NCBI GenBank assembly: GCA_023426125.1
Contig: JAFABI010000063.1
Span: 62,001 to 126,000 of the forward strand
Direction: 5' to 3'
DNA from: Bacillota bacterium
GTDB lineage: Bacteria; Bacillota; Clostridia; Acetivibrionales; DTU013
Length of the DNA stretch: 64,000 nt
A program made the translations under genes and the position numbers. Below, one piece after another: positions 17,027 through 25,800 of this stretch (positions are counted from its first letter, which is position 1; every line of letters starts with the position of its first letter). Under the pieces are notes generated by a model. That model ran no database searches and had not been told where the DNA came from. It saw only the letters and a program-made list of their open reading frames with translations.

Positions 17027-17152
17027 ATGGTGATTTGTAGTATAAAAGGATTGAAATTCCATAAAGGCTTGGAAAGTAAAACGATTAGAACAATAAAAAA
17101 CATTGCTGCGGGTGAAAACCTTCGAGAGATCCAACACATTGCAGATAATTGA
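17027..17152 (+). pseudogene. Possible small ORF or gene remnant, unrecognised
   Basis: A 41-codon frame ending in TGA reads MVICSIKGLKFHKGLES followed by TIRTIKNIAAGENLREIQH. The second half has the charged, amphipathic look of real protein, but no ribosome site precedes the ATG. It may be the C-terminal relic of a lost gene. Function unknown. It lies in the 16924-17234 gap, which otherwise holds only the TetR promoter. Confidence 0.25.
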
Positions 17153-17234
17153 TATAAGCACAATAACTCTTTGAACCGTAATTCATAAATTGCCGGAACG
17201 ATCCGGCGTCCCTTTACTGCAAAATTCTTCCTTA

Positions 17235-18095
17235 TCAGCTATTACTGTAAGTGCCGGGCAAAGATCCAAGCAGGAAATAAACCTGTTCCCGCTGCAGGTT
17301 GAAAAGTTGTGACATCATCGTCTGAGCTACTTGCAGGCATAAACTAGTCTTGGTATACTCAATCATTGCTTTTGCCATGTCCAGATCCCTGATCCGGGAT
17401 TCTGCATCTTGAAGATTCAAGGATGCATTTTCAAGATAATTGATCCTATGTTCAAGAACATTGTGGTAAGCACCTAATTCGCTTCTCTGGCCGGATACTT
17501 TTCCGATTGCATCATCCATCCGGTCCAGAAGGGCGGAGATATCCTCCGGAGCGGCTTTCGTAACATCAAAATCTTTAATGCCCAGTGCTTCCGAGCTCAT
17601 ATCATTTATAACAAGAAGCATGGAATTCCCTGCATTAGCTCCCACTTGCAGGCGCAAACTGCCAGTGCCTTCACCCAGGCTGCCGTCCAGTAATTTTTTC
17701 TTATTAAATTCCGAGGTTTCCGCAATCCTGTCTACTTCTTCAATAAGCATGGAAATCTCATTTTGTATGCTGTTACGATCCTCCGGGGAATTGGTCCCAT
17801 TGGATGCTTGTACCACCAGTTCACGGATTCTTTGAAGTATAGAATGAGTTTCGTTTAAGTGACCTTCCGCCACCTGGATGAGCGAAATACTATCCTGTAC
17901 ATTCCGGGCTGCCTGATCCAACCCGCGGATCTGTTCCCGCATCTTTTCAGAAATAGCCAGCCCGGCCGCATCATCCGCAGCACAAGTAATGCGCTGACCA
18001 CTGGACAACTGGCGCACAAGACTAGATAAATAATTTGTGTGATTGTTAACGGCATTGCATATGCTGATACCTAACGAACCAAACCTCACAAACAA
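17235..18095 (-). CDS. Flagellin-family protein with atypical ends
   Basis: 286 residues made almost entirely of the flagellin N and C coiled-coil domains. The N-terminal motif LSSGQRITCAADDAAGLAISEKM, then QIRGLDQAARNVQDSISLIQVAEG, and the C-terminal ENASLNLQDAESRIRDLDMAKAMIEYTK are clear. The usual first residues (M-I-N-H-N) are replaced by MFVRFGSLGISICNAVNNH, and the C-terminus ends in FNLQREQVYFLLGSLPGTYSNS rather than the usual short tail. It starts with TTG after GGGAGG at 8 bases. It contains cysteines, rare in flagellins. No other flagellar gene is in the window. It may be a minor or specialised filament protein. Confidence 0.85.
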   Translation of the reverse strand: MFVRFGSLGISICNAVNNHTNYLSSLVRQLSSGQRITCAADDAAGLAISEKMREQIRGLDQAARNVQDSISLIQVAEGHLNETHSILQRIRELVVQASNGTNSPEDRNSIQNEISMLIEEVDRIAETSEFNKKKLLDGSLGEGTGSLRLQVGANAGNSMLLVINDMSSEALGIKDFDVTKAAPEDISALLDRMDDAIGKVSGQRSELGAYHNVLEHRINYLENASLNLQDAESRIRDLDMAKAMIEYTKTSLCLQVAQTMMSQLFNLQREQVYFLLGSLPGTYSNS

Positions 18096-18183
18096 GCCGA
18101 TTACCTCCCATAAATCCGGTAGTGCTACAGTAACAGTAAAGCATGAACAGAGAAAGCTTCTCTCGAAAAATTCTCTTTAAACG

Positions 18184-18214
18184 CCGAAGAGCCCGAATTT
18201 ATCGGGCTCTTCGG
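18184..18214 (-). terminator. Strong hairpin downstream of tRNA-Ala
   Basis: CCGAAGAGCCCGA (18184-18196) pairs perfectly with TCGGGCTCTTCGG (18202-18214) around a 5-base loop. It lies just past the 3' end of the tRNA gene and before the flagellin gene. The following T-run is short, so it may act as a processing stop as well as a terminator. Confidence 0.6.
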
Positions 18215-18222
18215 ACAAATTG

Positions 18223-18298
18223 TGGTGGAGCATAGGGGATTCGAACCCCTGACCTATGCGTTGCGAACGCATCGCTCTCCCAACTGAGCCAATGCCCC
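18223..18298 (-). tRNA. tRNA-Ala (anticodon CGC)
   Basis: A full 76-base cloverleaf on the minus strand with encoded CCA. The acceptor stem GGGGCAT/ATGCTCC contains the G3:U70 wobble pair that identifies alanine tRNAs. The D-arm GCTCAGTTGGGAGAGC and T-arm AGGGGTTCGAATCCCCT are intact, and the anticodon loop TTCGCAA within ATGCG/CGCAT gives CGC, reading GCG codons. Confidence 0.95.
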
Positions 18299-18631
18299 AT
18301 TAAATTGATTATACCGCATTTAATGTTTTGATTCAAGGATAGGATGCAAAATAAAAACTCCAATGTGCAAAGTACGATATTTATTCTTTGCCGGTTAATG
18401 AGTCCTTTATTGCTTCCTTTTCCCATTTTCATCGAAGTTCCTTCTTAAAGCAGCTTCGGCAGGCAGGATTGGTAAAAACAATCCGACCATCTGCACAGCA
18501 ACAATAATGCCTGGTGTTATTGCTTTGCTTGAATTCGTGGGTTCGGCTCAGCAATGTCTTTCGCTTTCACGGTTTCCCTTCTCACGAAGTATTAAAGCTC
18601 CAACTACCAACCATTTTCCCCAGAGGCCAAT
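18299..18631. other. Gene-free stretch between tRNA-Ala and the small-RNA candidate
   Basis: The stretch contains several short inverted repeats on the minus strand, for example AGCAATAA with TTATTGTTGCT near 18499-18527, and ATTGCT with AGCAAT flanking the 18540 area. These could belong to a structured RNA read toward the tRNA. No known riboswitch core was recognised, and the frame that starts at 18432 on the minus strand runs through the tRNA and is not considered a gene. Confidence 0.3.
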
Positions 18632-18702
18632 AAAAAAAACCGGTTTACATAAAACCGATCTCTGATCAAATTACCAAGCCATTAACCTTTTTTACATTTT
18701 CT
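18632..18702 (-). ncRNA. Candidate small RNA between its own promoter and terminator
   Basis: On the minus strand, TTGACA (complement of 18732-18737) and TATAGT (complement of 18709-18714) stand 17 bp apart. About 45 bases after the expected start, CGGTTT-TATGT-AAACCG (18641-18657) is followed by GTTTTTTTT. The transcript would be about 70 bases and holds no ORF with a ribosome site. It could also be the 5' end of a longer leader reading toward the tRNA. The family was not recognised. Confidence 0.35.
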
Positions 18703-18958
18703 AACTATACTATACGCTCAAAGCGCCGGACTGTCAAGATATTTTCCGATAATCTGCGAAAAACAAACGCATGTTGAAACGGATATGCCCAACAGTGTGG
18801 CAATTCGATTATTTCCGCCCGTTGGGCCTTTCTTTTCTTTCAGCAATCCAGTAGAATATAATTCCGTGCCATCCCTTATGCAATCCCCGGCATGGATTTC
18901 CGGGAGGTAAAATCAACTTGGCGCGGCTTTAGCTTAAATTAACGGGAGGTGTAACCGA

Positions 18959-21247
18959 TTGCCTGCACAAAACCATCCGGCCTATGCCGAAGAGCTTGAA
19001 AGATGCAATTCCACCCTGGAATATGTGGAAAAAGCCCTGATCTCCACCACCGCCAGGAAGGACCGTGTGGACGGCGACCTGGAAAGGGTCAGAAAGCACT
19101 TTAATTCCGAGAACAGCCAGGATTATATTGACATGATCATTAACTCCACGCTTAAAGGGAGCATCGATGTAAAGCTCAGAAACCTCATTACGGCAAGAAG
19201 TAAACCCTACTTTGCCAGGATCGATTTCTCTGAAGGCCCCGCCAAAACAGAGAAGCTTTATATCGGCAAGATGTCCCTTGTGAGGGACGAGGATCAGCAA
19301 ATTATTATTGTAGACTGGCGGGCACCGGTGGCCAATCTCTATTATGAAGGCCGTCTTGGCGAAGCTTTCTATGACTGCCCGGGAGGAAAGATTGACGGCG
19401 AACTGAAGCTGAAACGGCAGTTTTCCATTAACAGCGGGAAGCTGCAGGAGATTTTCGACATCGATATCACCACCAACGACGAATTCCTTCAAACCTATCT
19501 CGGCGCCAGTGCCGACAACAGGCTGAAGGAGATCGTCTCAACCATCCAGGTGGAGCAGAACGCCATCGTCAGGGCGGACATGTGGAAGCCCCTGATCGTC
19601 CAGGGCGCGGCAGGCAGCGGTAAAACCACCATAGCGCTCCACCGCATAGCCTACCTGATTTATACCTTCGAGAAAACCTTTATGCCGGAAAACTTCATGA
19701 TTATCGCTCCCAACAGGCTTTTTCTCAACTACATTTCCGAAGTCCTTCCCGAGCTCGGCGTGGAAAAGGTAAAGCAGACCACCTTTGAGGATTTTGCGCA
19801 GGAGCTCATCGGGAAACGGTTTAAGATAAAGGATGCCAATGAGAAGCTGGTAGCCTTCGCAAATCCAAAGCCTACGCCTCAGGAAGCGGAAAGCAACAGG
19901 CTCATAAGGCTGTGCTCGGAATTTAAAACCTCCATGCTGTCCAAAGACATTCTGGAGGATTATATAAAAACCGTAGAGGTCAATTTCATCCCTCACGAGG
20001 ACTTCAAAATCGGTTCGAAAGTAATTTACAAATATGAGGAATTGAACAAGCTGTTTGTAACCGAATATAAAATGTGGCCCATTGCCCGCCGGGTCAATGA
20101 AATTAAAAAGAACCTCAACAACCGGCTGAAGCAGCAGAAATTCTCCATAACAAATCAGCTGCACGAAGACTGTGACCGTATGATCGCGCATTTGAAGGAA
20201 ACCATGGAGGAAAGCGACGAGCGCCAGGCGCTTATTGTCAAAGCAATTGACGAGCGGGATCAGAGGCTGGATAAACTGGAAAGCTACACAAAAAAAGCTG
20301 TTAACGACTATATAGGCAAAATATCGAAGCTCAGCCCCTTTGAATACTATTGCGACCTAATGTACAACAAAAAGAATTTTGAAAATGCAGTCAAGGGCAG
20401 GATTGATCAGGAATTGACGGAATTTGTGCAGGACTACACCGCCAGGATACTGAAATCCGGATACATCGAAATTGAAGACCTTGCCCCCATTATTCACCTC
20501 AAATTCTGCATTCACGGAATGGATGAAAAGGTTCCCGTGAAACATATTATCATCGACGAAGCCCAGGATTTCAGCGCGTTTCAGATATTTGTCCTGAAAC
20601 GGATCATCAAGGACAGCTCCTTCACCATCCTTGGGGACTTGAACCAGGGAATTCACTCCTATCGAGGTATAAGAGACTGGAATGACATTACGGAGAATGT
20701 TTTCAGCGACCGGCGCAATGGTTTCCTCACCCTGGAACAGAGCTACAGGACAACCATCGAAATTATGGATGCGGCCAACAAAGTGCTGGAGAATATCAAA
20801 AGCCGGAAGGTGGATAAGGCAAAGCCGGTCATACGGCACGGGGAGCCGGTGCGGATGATCGGAAAAAACAGCCTTAAGGAGATAGCCGCGGACATCAGGG
20901 AAAAAATCAATGCACTAAAAGCACAGTCCCTCAAATCCATGGCGGTAATATGCAAGACCATGGACGAGTGCAAAGCTGTCTATTCACTGCTCTCAAAGGA
21001 TATTGAAAACATTTTCATCATCACAGGCAAGGAAGATGTTTATAAAAGCGGCATAGCCATTGTACCCTCCTATCTGGCGAAAGGACTGGAGTTTGACGCC
21101 GTCTTTATCTCCAATGCAGGCCGCGATACCTACCGTGAAGATGAACTGGACGTCAAGCTGCTCTATGTGGCCATGACCAGGCCGCTTCACAAGCTTTACA
21201 TCTATTATCAGGGCGAGGCTTCGCCCTTGTTGGAGAAACTCAAATAA
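18959..21247 (+). CDS. HelD-like superfamily 1 helicase/ATPase
   Basis: 762-residue UvrD/Rep-fold ATPase. The N-terminal 120 residues form a charged coiled coil (YAEELERCNSTLEYVEKAL). This is followed by Walker A VQGAAGSGKTTIALHR (about residue 214), Walker B IIIDEAQDFSAFQ (about 530), motif III GDLNQGIHSYRG, motif IV LEQSYRTT and a C-terminal VAMTRPLHKLY. The order and the N-terminal arm match HelD/helicase IV-type proteins that release stalled RNA polymerase in Gram-positive bacteria. Starts with TTG after GGGAGGT. A DNA-repair helicase IV role remains possible. It is a single gene with no obvious partner. Confidence 0.88.
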   Translation: MPAQNHPAYAEELERCNSTLEYVEKALISTTARKDRVDGDLERVRKHFNSENSQDYIDMIINSTLKGSIDVKLRNLITARSKPYFARIDFSEGPAKTEKLYIGKMSLVRDEDQQIIIVDWRAPVANLYYEGRLGEAFYDCPGGKIDGELKLKRQFSINSGKLQEIFDIDITTNDEFLQTYLGASADNRLKEIVSTIQVEQNAIVRADMWKPLIVQGAAGSGKTTIALHRIAYLIYTFEKTFMPENFMIIAPNRLFLNYISEVLPELGVEKVKQTTFEDFAQELIGKRFKIKDANEKLVAFANPKPTPQEAESNRLIRLCSEFKTSMLSKDILEDYIKTVEVNFIPHEDFKIGSKVIYKYEELNKLFVTEYKMWPIARRVNEIKKNLNNRLKQQKFSITNQLHEDCDRMIAHLKETMEESDERQALIVKAIDERDQRLDKLESYTKKAVNDYIGKISKLSPFEYYCDLMYNKKNFENAVKGRIDQELTEFVQDYTARILKSGYIEIEDLAPIIHLKFCIHGMDEKVPVKHIIIDEAQDFSAFQIFVLKRIIKDSSFTILGDLNQGIHSYRGIRDWNDITENVFSDRRNGFLTLEQSYRTTIEIMDAANKVLENIKSRKVDKAKPVIRHGEPVRMIGKNSLKEIAADIREKINALKAQSLKSMAVICKTMDECKAVYSLLSKDIENIFIITGKEDVYKSGIAIVPSYLAKGLEFDAVFISNAGRDTYREDELDVKLLYVAMTRPLHKLYIYYQGEASPLLEKLK

Positions 21248-21254
21248 CTAACAA

Positions 21255-23504
21255 TCAATATTCCACTGTCTCAAGATAGTACCTGCCGCCGGCTTTTGTT
21301 ACGGCAAGCACCCGGCTGTCGCGGCAGAAAAGCCGTACGATTTCCCCCTGCACCTTATAGGTATTGGCAGGCTTGAAGTCGGGGTAGGTATATTCATAAA
21401 TAAGCCCGCCTTTGACGCCGGTGAAGAAGCGCTTGCTGTCGGAGGAAAATGCAATGTCCGTAAACTCTCTGCCGATGGCGCTGTGGTAGCCGAAGTTTCC
21501 GCTGCCGGTGGAAAAAATGGTCCCTGCGCTGCTTATAAGGTAGTTTCCATCGGGTGAGAAGATAAATTTTCTGCCGATATCATAATTGCCTTGATAGGGT
21601 GAATCGAGGCCGCCGGGATATACTGGGTCTGTAAATTTTCCAAGAGATATATTGTATCGGATGATATCCATTGGAGATGTATTATTCGTAGTATAGATGA
21701 TATCCCTGGTGGGATGAAGCGCAGCATAGCTCTCTCCGTTGATTCCCGTGGAGGAAACCTCCTTAAGCGTCTCCCGGGAATAGCTCTTAAGCTGGGTATG
21801 GGTCCCTGAGCCGGAGGTTACGTAGATGTATCCGTCTCTGCCGGGGACAATATCAAAGGGGTCGATGGCGACATCAACCTGTGCTTTGATTTGCAGCGTT
21901 TCGCTGTCTATGACGGCAATAGCGCCTTCCTGCCCATTGCCGGACCCGTATGGGCTATGTTCGCCCTTGAGCAGGGCCACGTAAAGCTCATCCCCTGCGA
22001 AAGCAATACTTTCCGGCGGCAGACTAAAGCCTGTCTCTTTTGTCTGTCCTGTGGCATAGTTATAGGAATATACTTTCCGGGCCTGCATATCGCTGAAATA
22101 AATCACCGGTTTGGCAGGGTGGAGCACCGAATCCGTCACTTCAAATCTGAGAGCCGTACCGTTGACATTTACCGCCGGCGGCTGATTCCCCGTTGTTTCT
22201 TCATAAGCCCACAGAGCCTCTTCTTTGGTGATCCCGCCGATACCCGTATCATACCGGATTTCTTTGGAATACTGCTGAAGCAATTCCGAGGCAAGGTAAA
22301 TTCTCCATTGGCCATTGTATTTCAGAAGGGAATATTGTCCGTAAACTCTAAGGCTGTCCGCTTCCTGTATCCCCACTCTTCGGATGGTATAAACGACGTC
22401 CGCTTCTGCGGAGCCGAAATCCTTTTCCACAACATCCAGTTCCAGAATATCAAAATCGAAATTGTGGAGCGCAAGCACCTTGCCCATCTCCTCCTGTGTC
22501 TGCTTATAGAGGGGACTTAAGGGGTCAACCGTCGACATATAGGCGCCTATATCTCTTTCCTCCATTGCGCGGAACGCCTTATATATCAGGGCTTTGATAC
22601 CTTCATCCGAGACATCCAGGTATCCTGCCGTTATTTTGCTCATGTCAAGTACTCCGATATTTTCGAAAGGTTTCCCCTGGAGCTCCCTTATCCAATCCAT
22701 GGCATGGTCGATGGCAACGGCAAACTTCAGGTTGCCGTCCTCGGACATGGAGGAAACGACGCCGATGACCTTTCCCTTTCTGTCCAGAAGCGCTCCGCCG
22801 AAGCTGCTCTCCGTCAAGGGTGCGGTTATTTGCAGGATATCCATCCTGCCCTTTGCTCCGTACTCAAAGCTCCGGATGCCGCTGACGATTCCCCGGGAAA
22901 TTGTGTTCTGCTGCCCGTTGAGGCCGTCAATGACTGCGATGCCATCGGCTTTTTCCACATTATTTTTCGTGCCTGTTTTCAGCGGCGCCAGGTCCAGAGG
23001 CTCCTTCGCCTTGATCATTGCCAGGCCCAGGTCGGGATCGTACTTTGCAATCCCCTGGATCTCGTGGATTTTCCCGCTGCTGTCGGTTATGGAATACCTG
23101 TCGGCCCCTTCCAGCACATAGTAATTTGTAAGAAACAGGCCTTCTGCCACTGCGAAAGCGCTTCCCCGGGACACAGGCTCTCCGGCTTCGTCATAGGTCT
23201 GAACCGTGACGACGCTCTTTCCGAAGGCGGTGATTTCTTCCGGAGTAAGCTCCTTATCCTTTGAAGGAAGTGCAAGAATGTCATCTCTGTTATTCCCGTG
23301 GCTGTCTCCGGTAAGGATGTTTTTGCCGGCGAGCTCGCTTATGGCCTGGCGGGCATAGCTGGAGCTTTGATCCAGGTCCTTTATGGAAACTGCTTCTCCA
23401 AATGCGGGAAAACCGGCAAAAGCAAGACTTGAGGCCAGTACGGAAGAAACCAATATGTTTTTCCATTTCACTGTAATACTACTTTTTCGTTTATTAACGC
23501 CCAT
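21255..23504 (-). CDS. Secreted trypsin-fold pseudoprotease with C-terminal beta-propeller
   Basis: 749 residues. Signal peptide (about 1-38), a short SLH-like remnant (IKDLDQSSSYARQAISELAG), a HtrA-like trypsin fold (about 92-270), a linker domain shared with the neighbouring protein, and a repeat-rich C-terminal half (about 440-749) with WD/YncE-like strands (VIYFSDMQARKVYSYN; AIAVIDSETLQIKAQV). Compared without gaps to the neighbour encoded at 23723-25453, the triad His is Tyr129, Asp is Gly160 and Ser is Phe235. It therefore cannot be an active serine protease of this type. It probably binds rather than cuts. The ATG follows AGAGGAAG. It derives from a duplication of the neighbour. Confidence 0.85.
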   Translation of the reverse strand: MGVNKRKSSITVKWKNILVSSVLASSLAFAGFPAFGEAVSIKDLDQSSSYARQAISELAGKNILTGDSHGNNRDDILALPSKDKELTPEEITAFGKSVVTVQTYDEAGEPVSRGSAFAVAEGLFLTNYYVLEGADRYSITDSSGKIHEIQGIAKYDPDLGLAMIKAKEPLDLAPLKTGTKNNVEKADGIAVIDGLNGQQNTISRGIVSGIRSFEYGAKGRMDILQITAPLTESSFGGALLDRKGKVIGVVSSMSEDGNLKFAVAIDHAMDWIRELQGKPFENIGVLDMSKITAGYLDVSDEGIKALIYKAFRAMEERDIGAYMSTVDPLSPLYKQTQEEMGKVLALHNFDFDILELDVVEKDFGSAEADVVYTIRRVGIQEADSLRVYGQYSLLKYNGQWRIYLASELLQQYSKEIRYDTGIGGITKEEALWAYEETTGNQPPAVNVNGTALRFEVTDSVLHPAKPVIYFSDMQARKVYSYNYATGQTKETGFSLPPESIAFAGDELYVALLKGEHSPYGSGNGQEGAIAVIDSETLQIKAQVDVAIDPFDIVPGRDGYIYVTSGSGTHTQLKSYSRETLKEVSSTGINGESYAALHPTRDIIYTTNNTSPMDIIRYNISLGKFTDPVYPGGLDSPYQGNYDIGRKFIFSPDGNYLISSAGTIFSTGSGNFGYHSAIGREFTDIAFSSDSKRFFTGVKGGLIYEYTYPDFKPANTYKVQGEIVRLFCRDSRVLAVTKAGGRYYLETVEY

Positions 23505-23580
23505 TGTTTCTTCCTCTTTATTCGTATTTTATCAACTTAGTACCGTTCACGTAAGTTAACCTGTTGCGCTGGTTGGTCCG

Positions 23581-23690
23581 TGTCATTGTGAGCGTAACGC
23601 AGAGGAGTGCGATAATCACAGCCTGATTCAGAAGCATTGCTTAAAATTAATACGAGATTGCCGCGGTCACTACGCTTCCCCACAATGACA
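23581..23690. repeat. Short interspersed inverted repeat
   Basis: TGTCATTGTG (23581-23590) and CACAATGACA (23681-23690) are perfect inverted ends of a 110-base unit. A weaker outer pair, TAACCTG (23557-23563) and CAGGTTA (23698-23704), surrounds it. The ends resemble those of the miniature element at 25810 and the half copy near 8146, so the genome probably carries many copies. Confidence 0.55.
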
Positions 23691-23722
23691 AACAAAGCAG
23701 GTTACATCAACTATCACAACGT

Positions 23723-25453
23723 TCACTCGGATACCAGGTCCGCTCCGGTGAGTCTGCCGCCCTCGGGGAAATATAGGTTTTCGGCGGCATAGAATATTTT
23801 CCAGCGGCCTCCCTGAACAGCCAATTTATAATACCCGTTGGCGCCTATCAGAACGCTCTCTTTTTTGCCTGTCCGTTTTACCGTATAGGTCACTTCCGCG
23901 GTAACCGCCCCGTATTCGTCCTTTCGGAGCTCTATCTTCTGCACGGTATAGTCGAAATCATAAATGGAAAACAATTTCCCATAGGTTTCCCTGATGGTTT
24001 TGTAGGCGGGGTTCAGCTTGTGGATGGTATCCATGTAAGCATCCACATCCTCTTCCTCTATTGCCTGAAAGGATTCATAGATTGTATCTTTCACTTCGTC
24101 GTCAAGGATCTTCCAATAGTCTCTGATTGCTGTGGTCATATCCAGCACTTTCAAATCGCCGAAGGGTCTTGCCTTCAACTGGTCGATCCAGCCTTTGGCA
24201 TGGTCGATGGCAACGGCAAACTTCCGGACGCCGTCTTCGGACATGGCTGTCACAACCCCCGCAACCTTTCCCCGCATGTCGAAGAGAGGTCCTCCGGAGC
24301 TTCCATGGCTCACGTCGGCAGTAATTTCTATTATGCTAACCTTGCCGCCGTCACCGTATTCGTAACCCTCGAAACCACGGACCTTCCCCTGGGAAATTGA
24401 ATTCTGAAGCCCCTGGGGACTGCCTATGGCTGCTATACTGTCACCTTCGGCCAGAGAATACCTTGAACCCATTTCAAGAGGCATTATGCCGGTAAGCTCT
24501 TTTGATTTGATGATAGCCAGGTCCAGGTCTGCATCATATTTCACTACACCCTCGATGTCATATTCCTTTCCCCCGGCGTCTGTTATGGTATACTTATCGG
24601 CGCCTTCCAGTACGTGGTAGTTTGTCAGAAACAGCCCTCCGGCAACGGCAAAACCGCTGCCCTGGGCTAATGCAACGTCTTCCTTGTCATAGGTCGTTAT
24701 CAGGACCACGCTTTTCTCAAGAGCGGCAATTTCTTTAATGGTCAGTTCCCCATCGGCTGGTTCTCCATCCGTTGAAGGCGGTACTTTCACATCCGGCCGG
24801 CTATTTAAAAATCTACTTGCCACAACCGCTGCCTGTTCTCTTTTTGCATATTCGTCCGGACTGAAACTGTCATGGCCTGTCCCGTTCATCAGTCCTGCGG
24901 AAAGCGCGAAGCCTACATACTCCCTGGACCAGTTGAAAAGCTTATGCCCATCGGCCAGCATATTTACTCGCTCCATCCCGCCGGCTTCCCTTATGTCGTT
25001 TTCTGTGACTCCCAGCCCCCTGACAAACATTACGGTCATTTCCTCGCGTGTGCACGGATAGTCAACGCCGAATGTACCCCTGGAGACCCCGTTTATAATA
25101 CCCTTGCGGTATGCAGCCTCCACGTAGGGAAATGCCCAGTGGCTGCCAGGGACATCCTTGAAGTCCGCTGTGATGGGAAGATTAGACGTATCAAGCTTCA
25201 ACAGCCTTACAATGATCGCAATCATTTGACCCCTGGTGATGTTTTCACCCGGGTTGAAATTACCTCTGTCATCGCCTGTGACGACGCCCTTTTCAAAAAG
25301 CTCGGCAATGGCCTGCCGCGCATAGCTTGAGCCTTTATCCAGATCCTTGACGGAAGCGTTTCCGGCAAGAACCGGAAGCGTACTCAAGAAAATGGACATG
25401 ATCAGGCAAAAAAACAGAACACGGGTTAACTTGCTGGGCTTTAATCGTTTCAA
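23723..25453 (-). CDS. SLH-anchored HtrA/DegP-like serine protease
   Basis: 576 residues. Signal peptide (VLFFCLIMSIFLSTLPVLAG), three surface-layer homology repeats (about 32-215, each with ITRGQ/CTREE/AKREQ-type ends) that anchor it to the cell wall, then a trypsin fold with the complete triad His280 (TNYHVLEG), Asp311 (DLDLAII) and Ser386 (HGSSGGPLFD). The C-terminal part (about 450-560) is a small domain also found in the neighbouring pseudoprotease. There is no PDZ domain. TTG start with AAGGACGG 8 bases ahead. It likely acts in surface protein quality control or maturation. Confidence 0.88.
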   Translation of the reverse strand: MKRLKPSKLTRVLFFCLIMSIFLSTLPVLAGNASVKDLDKGSSYARQAIAELFEKGVVTGDDRGNFNPGENITRGQMIAIIVRLLKLDTSNLPITADFKDVPGSHWAFPYVEAAYRKGIINGVSRGTFGVDYPCTREEMTVMFVRGLGVTENDIREAGGMERVNMLADGHKLFNWSREYVGFALSAGLMNGTGHDSFSPDEYAKREQAAVVASRFLNSRPDVKVPPSTDGEPADGELTIKEIAALEKSVVLITTYDKEDVALAQGSGFAVAGGLFLTNYHVLEGADKYTITDAGGKEYDIEGVVKYDADLDLAIIKSKELTGIMPLEMGSRYSLAEGDSIAAIGSPQGLQNSISQGKVRGFEGYEYGDGGKVSIIEITADVSHGSSGGPLFDMRGKVAGVVTAMSEDGVRKFAVAIDHAKGWIDQLKARPFGDLKVLDMTTAIRDYWKILDDEVKDTIYESFQAIEEEDVDAYMDTIHKLNPAYKTIRETYGKLFSIYDFDYTVQKIELRKDEYGAVTAEVTYTVKRTGKKESVLIGANGYYKLAVQGGRWKIFYAAENLYFPEGGRLTGADLVSE

Positions 25454-25559
25454 GTCCTTTACCGTCCTTATGTATACTACTTCTATGTTAAGTATTTATG
25501 TAAACGAAAGCAACGGAAAATGATGGCAGGAAGATTTCCTGGAATAAGATCAGAGTAAA

Positions 25560-25709
25560 ATGAAGAAATCTCTTATGTCCTGGAATATATATCCATCCAT
25601 GGGTATGTCCATTCACGGAACACTCTTCCTGATTGTGGAAGACAACGGTGATCAGATGGATCCTGCCAGAATAAACGCATACCTGAGAATTTGCAGATTC
25701 ATCGAATAG
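25560..25709 (+). pseudogene. Remnant of a sensor histidine kinase ATPase domain
   Basis: A 49-codon frame ends in GTLFLIVEDNGDQMDPARIN, which matches the G1 box (VEDNGxGM) of LytS/YesM-type histidine kinases, though the second Gly of the box is replaced. Nothing before or after in any frame continues the kinase. It appears to be a decayed fragment. The short upstream part (MKKSLMSWNIYPSMGM) does not look like kinase sequence. Confidence 0.4.
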
Positions 25710-25800
25710 TCACTGGGCTGCAGGCTGCATCCTGACTGTTTAAAGCACGTATTGCAAAAAACGCGGAATACAATTATACTGGAACAAAGGAAAAACAGAG

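Noticed and set aside
18199..18432. A 77-residue minus-strand protein
   Set aside because: It runs straight through tRNA-Ala and its low-complexity composition shows no protein family features.
18432..18958. A known riboswitch (c-di-AMP, cobalamin or c-di-GMP type) ahead of the HelD gene or the tRNA
   Set aside because: Short phrases such as GGGAAACCGTGAAAGC and GAGCCGAACCC recall riboswitch cores, but none of the full consensus elements fit on either strand.
23551..23726. Target-site duplication CGTTCAC around the repeat at 23581-23690
   Set aside because: The 7-base direct repeats do not abut matching inverted ends, so they may be chance.
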